Position numbers and translations under genes: made by a program. A stretch of 64,000 bases of DNA from Aquincola tertiaricarbonis (GTDB taxonomy: Bacteria; Pseudomonadota; Gammaproteobacteria; Burkholderiales; Burkholderiaceae_C), in assembly GCF_023573145.1 (NCBI RefSeq), contig NZ_CP097636.1, forward strand, positions 1,798,001-1,862,000. Reading direction: 5' to 3'. This document shows, one piece after another, positions 37,570 to 46,444 of the stretch. Positions within the stretch are counted from its first letter, which is position 1. Each line of letters opens with the position of its first letter. The notes below the pieces were generated by a model. It saw only the letters and a program-made list of their open reading frames with translations, searched no databases and was not told the origin of the DNA.

Positions 37570-39672
37570 ATGACCGCAGTGGCGGAAACCGAAGCCTCCA
37601 CCCCGCCGGCGGGTGAGTTCGTCAGTTATCCCGGCTCCCCGTTCCAGCTTTTCCAGCCTTATCCACCGGCCGGCGACCAGCCGCAGGCGATCGCGCAGCT
37701 GGTCGAAGGCGTGAACGACGGCCTGGCCTACCAGACGCTGCTGGGCGTGACCGGCTCGGGCAAGACCTTCACGATGGCCAACGTGATCGCGCGGCTGGGC
37801 CGGCCGGCGATCGTCTTCGCGCCCAACAAGACGCTGGCGGCGCAGCTGTACTCGGAGTTCCGCGAGTTCTTCCCGAAGAACGCGGTGGAGTACTTCGTCA
37901 GCTACTACGACTACTACCAGCCCGAGGCCTACGTGCCGCAGCGCGACCTGTTCATCGAGAAGGACTCGTCGATCAACGAGCACATCGAGCAGATGCGGCT
38001 GTCGGCCACCAAGAGCGTGCTGGAGCGGCGCGACGTGGTGATCGTGGCGAGCGTGAGTGCCATCTACGGCATCGGCAAGCCCGAGGACTACACCCAGATG
38101 CGCTTCATCGTGCGGGTGGGCGACAAGATCGGCCAGCGTGACGCCATCGCGCAGCTGATCCGCATGCAGTACAAGCGCAACGAGACCGACTTCTCGCGCG
38201 GCAGCTTCCGCGTGCGCGGCGACCGCATCGACGTGTTCCCGGCCGAACACTCGGAGCTGGCCATCCGGCTGGAGCTGTTCGACGACGAGATCGAGTCGCT
38301 GTCGCTGTTCGACCCGCTGACCGGGCAGATCCGCCAGAAGATCCCGCGCTTCGTCATCTACCCCAGCAGCCATTACGTGACGCCGCGCGAAAGCGTGCTG
38401 CGGGCCATCGAGGGCATCAAGGAAGAGCTGCGCTGGCGGCTCGATGAGCTGGTCAAGGCCGGCAAGCTGGTGGAGGCGCAGCGGCTGGAGCAGCGCACCC
38501 GCTTCGACCTGGAGATGCTGCAGGAGGTGGGCCACTGCAAGGGCATCGAGAACTACACCCGCCACCTCTCGGGCGCCGCGCCGGGCGATCCGCCGCCCAC
38601 GCTGGTGGACTACATGCCCAAGGACGCGGTGATGTTCTTCGACGAATCGCATGTGCTGATGGGCCAGCTGGGCGCCATGTACAACGGCGACCGCGCACGC
38701 AAGAGCACGCTGGTGGAATTCGGTTTCCGCCTTCCTAGCGCGATGGACAACCGACCGCTGAAGTTCGAGGAATTCGAGCGCAAGGTGCGGCAGGCGGTGT
38801 TCGTCTCGGCCACGCCCGCGGCCTACGAGAAGGAGCATGCCGGCCAGGTGGTGGAGCAGGTGGTGCGGCCCACCGGCCTGGTCGATCCCATCGTGGAAGT
38901 GCGCCCCGCCCAGCAGCAGGTGGACGACGTGCTGCAGGAGATCCGCGACCGCGTGGTCATTGGCGAACGGGTGCTGATCACCACGCTGACCAAGCGCATG
39001 GCCGAGCAGCTGACCGACTACCTGAGCGACAACGGCGTCAAGGTGCGCTACATGCACTCGGACATCGACACGGTGGAGCGGGTGGAGATCCTGCGCGACC
39101 TGCGGCTGGGCACCTTCGACGTGCTGGTGGGCATCAACCTGCTGCGCGAGGGCCTGGACATTCCCGAGGTGTCGCTGGTGGCCATCCTGGACGCCGACAA
39201 GGAAGGCTTCCTGCGTGCCGAGCGCAGCCTGATCCAGACCATCGGCCGCGCGGCGCGCAACCTCAACGGCCGCGCCATCCTGTACGCCGACCGCATCACC
39301 GACTCGATGCGCAAGGCCATCGACGAGACCGAGCGCCGCCGGGCCAAGCAGATCGCGCACAACGAGGCCATGGGCATCGTGCCGCGCGCGCTGAACAAGA
39401 AGGTGCGCGAGCTGATCGACGGCGTGGTGAGCGACAAGACCGCCAAGGACGACCTGAAGAATGCGCAGGCCGCCGCCGAGGTGGAAGCCATGAGCGAGAA
39501 GGACCTGGGCAAGCGCATCAAGCTGCTGGAAAAGCAGATGCTGGAACACGCCCGCAACCTCGAGTTCGAGAAGGCGGCGCGGGTGCGCGACCAGCTGGCG
39601 GTGCTGCGCGAGCAGGCCTTCGGGGCGGCTGGCCACGACAGCAACGTGGTGCCGCTGGTGGGCCGGGCATGA
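37570..39672 (+). CDS. uvrB: Excinuclease ABC subunit B
   Basis: 700 residues from the ATG at 37570, preceded by TAGGAGATGG. Walker [11 protein letters not shown], the damage-gripping beta hairpin [12 protein letters not shown], the DExH-like FFDESHV, helicase motifs [19 protein letters not shown] and QTIGRAARN, and a C-terminal UVR domain ([20 protein letters not shown]). It verifies damage and loads UvrC in nucleotide excision repair. I looked for a LexA box upstream and saw none convincing. Confidence 0.97.
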   Translation: MTAVAETEASTPPAGEFVSYPGSPFQLFQPYPPAGDQPQAIAQLVEGVNDGLAYQTLLGVTGSGKTFTMANVIARLGRPAIVFAPNKTLAAQLYSEFREFFPKNAVEYFVSYYDYYQPEAYVPQRDLFIEKDSSINEHIEQMRLSATKSVLERRDVVIVASVSAIYGIGKPEDYTQMRFIVRVGDKIGQRDAIAQLIRMQYKRNETDFSRGSFRVRGDRIDVFPAEHSELAIRLELFDDEIESLSLFDPLTGQIRQKIPRFVIYPSSHYVTPRESVLRAIEGIKEELRWRLDELVKAGKLVEAQRLEQRTRFDLEMLQEVGHCKGIENYTRHLSGAAPGDPPPTLVDYMPKDAVMFFDESHVLMGQLGAMYNGDRARKSTLVEFGFRLPSAMDNRPLKFEEFERKVRQAVFVSATPAAYEKEHAGQVVEQVVRPTGLVDPIVEVRPAQQQVDDVLQEIRDRVVIGERVLITTLTKRMAEQLTDYLSDNGVKVRYMHSDIDTVERVEILRDLRLGTFDVLVGINLLREGLDIPEVSLVAILDADKEGFLRAERSLIQTIGRAARNLNGRAILYADRITDSMRKAIDETERRRAKQIAHNEAMGIVPRALNKKVRELIDGVVSDKTAKDDLKNAQAAAEVEAMSEKDLGKRIKLLEKQMLEHARNLEFEKAARVRDQLAVLREQAFGAAGHDSNVVPLVGRA

Positions 39673-39697
39673 AGGGCTTCATGAAGGTGGGTCGGAC

Positions 39698-40261
39698 ATG
39701 GTGATGCGTTTTGCCAAACAGCTGCTGGGCGTGGGCGGCCGCGATGAGTCGGCGGTGCGCTACCGGGTGTTGATGGTGTGCCTGGGCAACATCTGCCGCT
39801 CACCCACGGCCGAAGGCGTGCTGCGCGCCAAGCTGGAGGCCGCCGGCCTCTCCGAGGCGGTGCAGGTGGATTCCGCCGGCACCAGCGGCTACCACGTCGG
39901 TGAAAAGCCGGATGCCCGCGCCATCCGCCATGCGCAGCAGCGCGGTTATGCGCTGGCGGGCTTGCGGGCGCGGCAGGTGAGCGTGGACGACTTCCGCCGC
40001 TTCGACCTGATCCTGGCGATGGACGACGAGAACCTGCGCGAGCTGCGCCGCGTGCGCCCGGCCGATGCTACGGCCGAGCTGAGCCTGCTGCTGGACCACG
40101 CCACCGACCCGCAACGCCCGCGCGGCAGTGGCCGCGTCCCTGACCCTTATTACGGTCCGGCGGGCGGTTTCGACCATGTGCTCGACCTCATCGAGCACGC
40201 CTGCGACGGCCTGGTGGCACACATTCGGCGGCAGCTGGAGGCGGTGCCGCCACAGGCATGA
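39698..40261 (+). CDS. Low molecular weight protein-tyrosine phosphatase
   Basis: 187 residues, 25 bases after uvrB. P-loop signature C-X5-R in VCLGNICRSPTAEG near residue 30, SAGTSGYHVGEKPDARA, ILAMDDENL and the general-acid Asp loop VPDPYYGPAGGFDHVLDLI. It hydrolyses phosphotyrosine, or arginine phosphate in some members. About 25 extra N-terminal residues precede the core. In Burkholderiales this gene regularly precedes iscR, and I infer no direct link. Confidence 0.92.
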   Translation: MVMRFAKQLLGVGGRDESAVRYRVLMVCLGNICRSPTAEGVLRAKLEAAGLSEAVQVDSAGTSGYHVGEKPDARAIRHAQQRGYALAGLRARQVSVDDFRRFDLILAMDDENLRELRRVRPADATAELSLLLDHATDPQRPRGSGRVPDPYYGPAGGFDHVLDLIEHACDGLVAHIRRQLEAVPPQA

Positions 40262-40316
40262 CGCCTGCCGTGGGGAACTTCGGCGAGCAATCTCGACCGA
40301 AAAGCTCAACTTCAGT

Positions 40317-40341
40317 TATACTTGAGTAACCCACTCGGAAT
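40317..40341 (+). promoter_or_regulatory. iscR promoter -10 box overlapping a type 1-like IscR site
   Basis: TATACT (40317-40322) overlaps the imperfect palindrome ATACTTGAGTAACCCACTCG and neighbouring bases. This resembles the type 1 IscR site (ATASYYGACT...AGTCRR) with a C-to-G swap kept symmetrical in both arms. A TCGACC about 18 bases upstream may serve as -35. [2Fe-2S]-IscR would block the polymerase here, giving autorepression. Confidence 0.6.
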
Positions 40342-40424
40342 CAGTCGGGGGTTAACCCGGTAGGCGCCTCCAGCGCCTGAGGTTGGCCCGCCGTCTGGCA
40401 TTTCCGAAGCAATAGGAGCGATTC

Positions 40425-40958
40425 ATGCGACTCACCACCAAAGGCCGATTTGCCGTTACCGCGATGATCGACCTGGCCCTGCGGTCGAACAACGGCCCGG
40501 TGGCACTCGCGGCCATCAGCCAGCGGCAGCAGATTTCCCTGTCCTACCTGGAACAGCTGTTCGGCAAGCTGCGCCGCCACGAACTGGTCGAAAGCACCCG
40601 CGGCCCCGGCGGCGGCTACTCGCTGGGCCGCAAGTCCGACGAGATCACCGTGGCCGACATCATCGTGGCCGTGGACGAGCCCATCGACGCCACCGGCTGC
40701 GCCGGCAAGGAAAACTGCATGGGTGACGACTCGGGCCGCTGCATGACGCACGACCTGTGGGCCAGCCTGAACACCAAGATGATCGAGTTCCTCGACTCCA
40801 TCACCCTGAAGAAGCTGGTCGAAGACCAGATCGCCAAGGGCGTGTCGATCGAGGAAGCGCCGGTCAAGCGCGCGATCTCGTCGGTGCCGGTGGTCAAGCC
40901 CATCAAGGTCACCGCGCCGAACTCGGTGTTCGCCCTCGGCTCCGCGTTCTCCAAGTAA
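40425..40958 (+). CDS. iscR: Fe-S cluster regulator IscR (Rrf2 family)
   Basis: 177 residues; ATG preceded by TAGGAG. N-terminal winged helix ([42 protein letters not shown]) and the three [2Fe-2S] Cys in [15 protein letters not shown]. It represses the isc operon when it holds a cluster. The C-terminus is longer than needed for binding, ending [12 protein letters not shown]. It leads the isc cluster. Confidence 0.96.
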   Translation: MRLTTKGRFAVTAMIDLALRSNNGPVALAAISQRQQISLSYLEQLFGKLRRHELVESTRGPGGGYSLGRKSDEITVADIIVAVDEPIDATGCAGKENCMGDDSGRCMTHDLWASLNTKMIEFLDSITLKKLVEDQIAKGVSIEEAPVKRAISSVPVVKPIKVTAPNSVFALGSAFSK

Positions 40959-41018
40959 ACCTTCAACGATCCAAGCGGCAGGCTCACCGCAACCGCGGTG
41001 GCCGCCCAGCCCCTCGCC

Positions 41019-42239
41019 ATGGACATGACCCCGCATTTCCCGATCTACATGGATTACGGCGCCACCACGCCGTGCGACCCCCGCGTCGTCGACGCGATGG
41101 TGCCCTGGCTGCGCGAGCACTTCGGCAACCCGGCGTCGCGCAGCCATGCCTGGGGCTGGGAAGCGGAAGAGGCCGTCGAGAAGGCCCGCCAGCAGGTGGC
41201 CGACCTGGTGGGCGCCGACCCGCGCGAAATCGTCTGGACCTCCGGCGCCACCGAGTCCATCAACCTGGCCCTCAAGGGTGCGGCCAACTTCTACAAGACC
41301 CGCGGCAAGCACATCGTCACCATCAAGACCGAGCACAAGGCCGTGCTCGACACCGTGCGTGAGCTGGAGCGCCAGGGCTTTGATGCGACCTACCTCGATG
41401 TGGAGCCGGACGGCCTGATCGACCTCGAGAAGCTGAAGGCGGCGCTGCGGCCCGACACCATCCTGGTCTCGGTCATGTTCGTGAACAACGAGATCGGCGT
41501 CATCCAGGACATCCCGGCCATCGGCAACCTGTGCCGCGAGAAGGGCATCATCTTCCACGTCGACGCCGCGCAGGCCACGGGCAAGGTCCAGATCAACCTG
41601 GCCGAGCTGCCCATCGACCTGATGAGCCTGGCCTCGCACAAGACCTACGGCCCCAAGGGCATCGGCGCGCTGTACGTACGCCGCAAGCCGCGTGTGCGCA
41701 TCGAGGCGCAGATGCACGGTGGCGGCCATGAGCGCGGCATGCGCTCGGGCACGCTGCCCACGCACCAGATCGTCGGCATGGGCGAGGCCTACCGCATCGC
41801 CCGCGAAGAGATGGGTGCCGAGAACGAGCGCATCCGCATGCTGCAGCAGCGGCTGATCAATGGCCTGAAGGACATCGAGCAGACCTTCCTGAACGGTCAC
41901 GCCGAGCAGCGCGTGCCGCACAACGTCAACATCTCGTTCAACTTCGTCGAGGGTGAGTCGCTGATCATGGGCGTCAAGGGCCTGGCCGTGAGCTCCGGCT
42001 CCGCCTGCACCTCGGCCAGCCTGGAACCCAGCTACGTGCTGCGTGCCCTGGGCCGCAGCGACGAGCTGGCGCACTCCAGCCTGCGCATGACGATCGGCCG
42101 CTTCACCACGCAGGAAGAGATCGATTACGCCGTCACCACGCTGAAGGACCGTGTGGCCAAGCTGCGCGAGCTGTCCCCGCTGTGGGAGATGTTCAAGGAT
42201 GGTGTGGACCTGAGCACCATCCAGTGGTCCGCACACTGA
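41019..42239 (+). CDS. iscS: Cysteine desulfurase IscS
   Basis: 406 residues from the ATG at 41019 ([20 protein letters not shown]); a GTG at 40998 or ATG at 41025 are alternatives, and none has a strong Shine-Dalgarno. PLP lysine in [17 protein letters not shown], catalytic Cys loop [17 protein letters not shown], and the C-terminal IscU-contact tail to SAH. It takes sulfur from cysteine and passes persulfide to IscU. Confidence 0.95.
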   Translation: MDMTPHFPIYMDYGATTPCDPRVVDAMVPWLREHFGNPASRSHAWGWEAEEAVEKARQQVADLVGADPREIVWTSGATESINLALKGAANFYKTRGKHIVTIKTEHKAVLDTVRELERQGFDATYLDVEPDGLIDLEKLKAALRPDTILVSVMFVNNEIGVIQDIPAIGNLCREKGIIFHVDAAQATGKVQINLAELPIDLMSLASHKTYGPKGIGALYVRRKPRVRIEAQMHGGGHERGMRSGTLPTHQIVGMGEAYRIAREEMGAENERIRMLQQRLINGLKDIEQTFLNGHAEQRVPHNVNISFNFVEGESLIMGVKGLAVSSGSACTSASLEPSYVLRALGRSDELAHSSLRMTIGRFTTQEEIDYAVTTLKDRVAKLRELSPLWEMFKDGVDLSTIQWSAH

Positions 42240-42255
42240 GTTAGAGGAGAAGAAC

Positions 42256-42639
42256 ATGGCATACAGCGACAAGGTCATCGACCACTACGAGAACCCCCGC
42301 AACGTCGGCGGTTTCGACAAGGGTGACGACACCGTGGGCACCGGCATGGTGGGTGCCCCGGCCTGCGGCGACGTGATGAAGCTGCAGATCAAGGTCAACC
42401 CCGCCACCGGCCTGATCGAGGACGCCAAGTTCAAGACCTACGGCTGCGGTTCGGCCATCGCTTCCAGCTCGCTGGTCACCGAATGGGTGAAGGGCAAGTC
42501 GCTGGACGAGGCGCTGACCATCAAGAACACCCAGATCGCGCAGGAGCTGGCGCTGCCGCCGGTGAAGATCCACTGCTCGATCCTGGCCGAGGACGCGATC
42601 AAGGCCGCCGTCGAGGACTACCGCAAGAAAGCGCAGTAA
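42256..42639 (+). CDS. iscU: Fe-S cluster scaffold IscU
   Basis: 127 residues; ATG follows GAGGAGAAG. The three ligand Cys occur in APACGDVMKL, TYGCGSAIASSS and KIHCSILAEDAI. The HscA-binding motif LPPVK is present just before the last Cys. It assembles [2Fe-2S] clusters with IscS and releases them through HscA/HscB. Confidence 0.97.
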   Translation: MAYSDKVIDHYENPRNVGGFDKGDDTVGTGMVGAPACGDVMKLQIKVNPATGLIEDAKFKTYGCGSAIASSSLVTEWVKGKSLDEALTIKNTQIAQELALPPVKIHCSILAEDAIKAAVEDYRKKAQ

Positions 42640-42648
42640 GGGCTCGAG

Positions 42649-42972
42649 ATGGCTGTCACGCTGACCGAAGCCGCCGCGCGGCACGTCACCAAGTACCTGA
42701 GCCGCCGCGGCAAGGGCGTGGGCGTGCGGCTCGGCGTCAAGACCACCGGCTGCTCGGGCCTGGCCTACAAGCTGGAATACGCCGACGAGCTGGCGCCCGA
42801 GGACATCGTGTTCGAGGGCCATGGCGTCAAGGTGTTGATCGACCCCAAGAGCCTGCCGTACCTGGACGGCACCGAACTGGATTTCGTGCGCGAAGGCTTG
42901 AACGAGGGCTTCAAGTTCCACAACCCGCGCGAGAAGGATCGCTGCGGTTGTGGCGAGTCCTTCCGCGTCTGA
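42649..42972 (+). CDS. iscA: Fe-S assembly protein IscA
   Basis: 107 residues, 9 bases after iscU. A-type carrier fold with Cys in [13 protein letters not shown] and the C-terminal pair in CGCGESF. It carries iron or clusters to target apoproteins. It is the last gene before an intrinsic terminator. Confidence 0.96.
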   Translation: MAVTLTEAAARHVTKYLSRRGKGVGVRLGVKTTGCSGLAYKLEYADELAPEDIVFEGHGVKVLIDPKSLPYLDGTELDFVREGLNEGFKFHNPREKDRCGCGESFRV

Positions 42973-42987
42973 CCGCCGTTCCGCCGA

Positions 42988-43021
42988 CCGCGCGGCTGCT
43001 TCGACGGCCGCGCTTTTTTTT
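42988..43021 (+). terminator. Rho-independent terminator inside the isc cluster
   Basis: Stem GCGCGGC/GCCGCGC (42990-43013) followed by eight T residues to 43021. It sits 16 bases after iscA and ends 29 bases before the GNAT start, so it splits iscRSUA from GNAT-hscBA-fdx. Read-through could lower chaperone output; I see no separate promoter after it. Confidence 0.85.
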
Positions 43022-43049
43022 GTCCGCCGCCCCGACGTCGCTTCGTGCC

Positions 43050-43535
43050 GTGACTGAACCTTCCATCCGCCCGACCCCCCCCGATCACCCGCAGGTGGTG
43101 GCCTTGCTGGCCGCGCTGGACGAGTACCTGGCCAGCCTCTATGCGCCCGAGGACAACCACATCCTTGATGTGCAGGCGCTGCTGGCGCCCGAGGTGCACT
43201 TCCTGGCGGCCTGGCAGGGCGAGACCATCGTCGGCTGCGGCGCGGTGCGGCGCATGCCGGCCGAGCCGGAGACCGGCGGCCAGCCCTATGGCGAGATCAA
43301 GCGCATGTACGTGGACCCGGCGCTGCGCGGCCAGCGGCTGGCCGAACGCCTGCTGCAGGCGCTGGAAGCGCAGTTGGCGGGGCAGGGCATCCGGCGTGCG
43401 CTGCTGGAAACCGGCAGCGACCAGCATGCGGCGGTGCGCCTTTATGAGCGCTGCGGCTACGTCCGGCGTGGGCCCTTCGGCGGCTACCCCGACAACGGCC
43501 TGAGCGTGTTCTACGAAAAGCAGGTGGGCGCATGA
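43050..43535 (+). CDS. GNAT family N-acetyltransferase inserted in the isc cluster
   Basis: 161 residues from a GTG at 43050 (V/MTEPSIRPTPPDHPQ). Acetyl-CoA loop GEIKRMYVDPALRGQRLAERLL and LYERCGYVRRGPFGGYPDN are GNAT hallmarks. The substrate is unknown. It overlaps hscB by four bases, so it is translated with the chaperone genes. Such a gene is not part of the classic E. coli isc operon. Confidence 0.85.
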   Translation: MTEPSIRPTPPDHPQVVALLAALDEYLASLYAPEDNHILDVQALLAPEVHFLAAWQGETIVGCGAVRRMPAEPETGGQPYGEIKRMYVDPALRGQRLAERLLQALEAQLAGQGIRRALLETGSDQHAAVRLYERCGYVRRGPFGGYPDNGLSVFYEKQVGA

Positions 43536-44059
43536 ACCTGGCAGACGACGACTTCACCTTGTTCGGCCTGCCGCAGCGCTTTGCGCTGGACCGCGCCGAG
43601 CTCGACCAGCGCTGGCGCGAGCTGCAGGCCAAGGTGCACCCCGACCGTTTCGCGGCCGAAGGTGGCGCCGCCCAACGCGTGGCCATGCAATGGTCGGTGC
43701 GGGTGAACGAGGCCTACGGCCGGCTGAAGAACCCGCTGCAGCGCGCAGCCTACCTGTGCGAGCTGCGCGGCGCGCCGATCAACGCCGAGAACAACACCGC
43801 GATGCCGGCCGCCTTCCTGATGCAGCAGATGGAGTGGCGCGAGGCGCTGGACGACGCTGGCGACGTGCCGGCGGTGGAAGCGCTGGACGACGAGGTTCGT
43901 CAGGCCGAAGCCGGCCTGATGGCCGAACTGGCCACGCTGCTGGATGCGCAAGGCGATGCCGGAGCCGCGCAGCAGGCCGCGCAACGCGTCAGAGCCCTCA
44001 TGTTCGTCGCGCGCTTTCGTGACGACATCGACCGCCGGCTGGACAGCTTGGGACAATAA
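43532..44059 (+). CDS. hscB: Fe-S co-chaperone HscB
   Basis: 175 residues. The N-terminal J domain ([19 protein letters not shown]) carries the HPD motif in [11 protein letters not shown], and the C-terminal three-helix domain binds IscU ([20 protein letters not shown]). It stimulates the HscA ATPase and presents IscU. It starts inside the GNAT stop (ATGA) and ends 8 bases before hscA. Confidence 0.95.
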   Translation: MNLADDDFTLFGLPQRFALDRAELDQRWRELQAKVHPDRFAAEGGAAQRVAMQWSVRVNEAYGRLKNPLQRAAYLCELRGAPINAENNTAMPAAFLMQQMEWREALDDAGDVPAVEALDDEVRQAEAGLMAELATLLDAQGDAGAAQQAAQRVRALMFVARFRDDIDRRLDSLGQ

Positions 44060-44067
44060 GAAGACTT

Positions 44068-45927
44068 ATGGCATTGCTCCAGATCTCCGAACCGGGCCAG
44101 GCGCCCGACCCACACCAGCGCCGCATCGCCGTCGGCATCGACCTGGGTACCACCCACTCGCTGGTGGCCGCCGTGCGCCATGGCGTGGCCGAGTGCCTGC
44201 CCGATGACGATGGCCGCGTGATCCTGCCTTCGGCGGTGCGCTACCTCGATGCGCAGCGCCGCCAGATCGGCGCCGCCGCGCTGGCCGCGCAGGCCGAAGA
44301 CCCCGAGAACACCGTCGTCTCGGTCAAGCGCTTCATGGGCCGTGCACTGGCCGACATCCAGGGCCATGCCAAGCTGCCTTACCGCTTCGTCGACCAGCCC
44401 GGCATGGTGGCGTTGGACACGCGCGCCGGCATCAAGTCGCCGGTGGAGGTGTCGGCCGAGATCCTGGCCACGCTGCGCCAGCGGGCCGAAGACACCTTCG
44501 ACACCGACGAGATCTTCGGCGCGGTGATCACGGTGCCCGCCTACTTCGACGACGCGCAACGCCAGGCCACCAAGGACGCGGCCCAGCTGGCCGGGCTGAA
44601 CGTGCTGCGGCTGATCAACGAGCCCACCGCGGCCGCCGTGGCCTACGGGCTGGACAACGCCAGCGAAGGCCTCTACGCGGTCTACGACCTGGGCGGCGGC
44701 ACCTTCGACATCTCGCTGCTACGGCTGTCGCGCGGCGTGTTCGAGGTGGTGGCCACCGGTGGCGATGCCGCGCTGGGGGGCGACGACTTCGACGGCGCGC
44801 TGGCCGATTGGGCGCTGCAGCAGGCCGGCCGCCAGGCCGCCAGCGCGCAGGACAAGCGTGCCATGCTGGTGGCCGCCCGCGCCGCCAAGGAGGCGCTGAC
44901 CGATGCGCCCCAGGCCACGCTGACCGCCACGCTGGCCGATGGTCCGCTGGCCGTGCCCGTGACCCGTGCGCAGTTCGATGCGCTGACGCGCCCGCTGATC
45001 GACCGCACGCTGGCGGCCGTCAAGCGCGTGCTGCGCGATGCACGGGTGCCGCGCGATGAGGTGCAGGGCGTGGTGCTGGTGGGCGGCTCCACCCGCATGC
45101 CGGCGGTGCGCGCCGCCGTGGCCGAGGCCTTCGGCCGCGAGCCGCTGACCAACGTAAACCCCGACGAGGTGGTGGCCATCGGCGCCGCGCTGCAGGCCAA
45201 CCAGCTGGCGGGCAATTCGGCCGATGGCGAGATCCTGCTGCTGGACGTGATTCCGCTGTCGCTGGGCCTGGAGACCATGGGCGGCCTGGTGGAGCGGGTG
45301 ATCGAGCGCAACAGCACGATTCCCACCGCCAAGGCCCAGGAATTCACCACCTACCAGGACGGCCAGACCGCGATGGCCATCCACGTGGTGCAGGGCGAGC
45401 GTGAGCTGGTGAGCGACTGCCGCTCGCTGGCGCGCTTCGAGCTGCGCGGCATTCCGCCGATGGTGGCCGGTGCCGCCCGCATCCGCGTCACCTTCGCGGT
45501 CGATGCCGACGGCCTGCTCAACGTGTCGGCGCGCGAGATGCTGTCGGGCGTGGAAGCGGCCATCGCCGTCAAGCCCAGCTACGGCCTGGCCGACGACGAC
45601 ATCGCCCGCATGCTGAAGGAAGGCTTTGCCCAGGCCGAGACCGACATGGCCGCCCGCGCGCTGCGCGAGTCGCGTGTCGAGGCGGACCGCATGCTGCTGG
45701 CCACCCGCTCGGCGCTGGACGCCGATGGCGACCTGCTCAGCGGCGCCGAGCGCACCGAGATCGACCACCTGATGCAGCGCGTGCGTGACATCGCCGCGCT
45801 GGACAACCACCACGACATCGACGCTGCCGTCGAGGCGCTGGCGCAAGGCACCGAGGCCTTCGCGGCCCTGCGCATGAACCGCGGCATCCGCCAGGCACTG
45901 GCCGGCCGCAGCATCGACGACGTCTGA
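44068..45927 (+). CDS. hscA: Fe-S Hsp70 chaperone HscA
   Basis: 619 residues. Hsp70 ATPase domain ~18-390 with [14 protein letters not shown], the linker phosphate motif [16 protein letters not shown] and [14 protein letters not shown]. The substrate-binding domain follows linker [13 protein letters not shown] and has [19 protein letters not shown], typical of HscA. It drives cluster release from IscU through LPPVK binding. Same unit as hscB and fdx. Confidence 0.96.
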   Translation: MALLQISEPGQAPDPHQRRIAVGIDLGTTHSLVAAVRHGVAECLPDDDGRVILPSAVRYLDAQRRQIGAAALAAQAEDPENTVVSVKRFMGRALADIQGHAKLPYRFVDQPGMVALDTRAGIKSPVEVSAEILATLRQRAEDTFDTDEIFGAVITVPAYFDDAQRQATKDAAQLAGLNVLRLINEPTAAAVAYGLDNASEGLYAVYDLGGGTFDISLLRLSRGVFEVVATGGDAALGGDDFDGALADWALQQAGRQAASAQDKRAMLVAARAAKEALTDAPQATLTATLADGPLAVPVTRAQFDALTRPLIDRTLAAVKRVLRDARVPRDEVQGVVLVGGSTRMPAVRAAVAEAFGREPLTNVNPDEVVAIGAALQANQLAGNSADGEILLLDVIPLSLGLETMGGLVERVIERNSTIPTAKAQEFTTYQDGQTAMAIHVVQGERELVSDCRSLARFELRGIPPMVAGAARIRVTFAVDADGLLNVSAREMLSGVEAAIAVKPSYGLADDDIARMLKEGFAQAETDMAARALRESRVEADRMLLATRSALDADGDLLSGAERTEIDHLMQRVRDIAALDNHHDIDAAVEALAQGTEAFAALRMNRGIRQALAGRSIDDV

Positions 45928-45947
45928 AGAAGAACACCGCCACCGCC

Positions 45948-46286
45948 ATGACCGTCATCAAGATCCTGCCGCACGCCGAACTCTGCCCCCAGGGCCGCAC
46001 CATCGAGGCGGCGCCCGGCACCTCGGTGTGCGAAGCGCTGCTCGAAAACGGCATCGAGATCGAGCATGCCTGCGACATGAGCTGCGCCTGCACCACCTGC
46101 CACGTGGTGGTGCGCCAGGGCTACGACTCGCTGGGCGAGCTGGACGAGAGCGAAGAAGACCTGCTGGACCGCGCCTGGGGCCTGGAGCCGCAGTCGCGCC
46201 TGTCCTGCCAGGCCATCGTATCGGGCACCGATCTGACGATCGAGATCCCCAAGTACACGATCAACCACGCGCGCGAAAACCACTGA
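45948..46286 (+). CDS. fdx: [2Fe-2S] ferredoxin Fdx of the isc system
   Basis: 112 residues. Cluster Cys pattern C-X5-C-X2-C in ACDMSCACTTCHVVV and a fourth in LSCQAIV; DESEEDLLDRAWGLEP lies between. It supplies electrons for cluster assembly on IscU. No iscX follows; the next 66 bases hold no gene and lead into a terminator facing the other way. Confidence 0.95.
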   Translation: MTVIKILPHAELCPQGRTIEAAPGTSVCEALLENGIEIEHACDMSCACTTCHVVVRQGYDSLGELDESEEDLLDRAWGLEPQSRLSCQAIVSGTDLTIEIPKYTINHARENH

Positions 46287-46352
46287 TCGCGGCATGCGCC
46301 TGTTTGGTGCGCACCGTAACAGGGCGACGACAGGCTGACGGCCCCTACGGGC

Positions 46353-46384
46353 AAAAAAAAACCTCCCGGTGATGCCGGGAGGTT
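46353..46384 (-). terminator. Rho-independent terminator for the GGDEF-EAL gene
   Basis: Hairpin ACCTCCCGG/CCGGGAGGT (46361-46383, loop TGATG on the plus strand). On the minus strand it is followed by nine T residues. It lies 60 bases after the minus-strand stop at 46445. With no T-run on the plus side it serves mainly the minus strand. Confidence 0.85.
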
Positions 46385-46444
46385 GGACAAAACGGGCTCC
46401 TGTGCCCTGCTGAGGAGATAGACAGACACCAAGCTGGTGTCGGG

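Noticed and set aside
37453..39636. Long N-terminal extension of the aminotransferase frame, antisense to uvrB
   Set aside because: The extension lacks domains and is a shadow of uvrB; the aminotransferase family starts at MSLFAKVEMAPRDP (37452).
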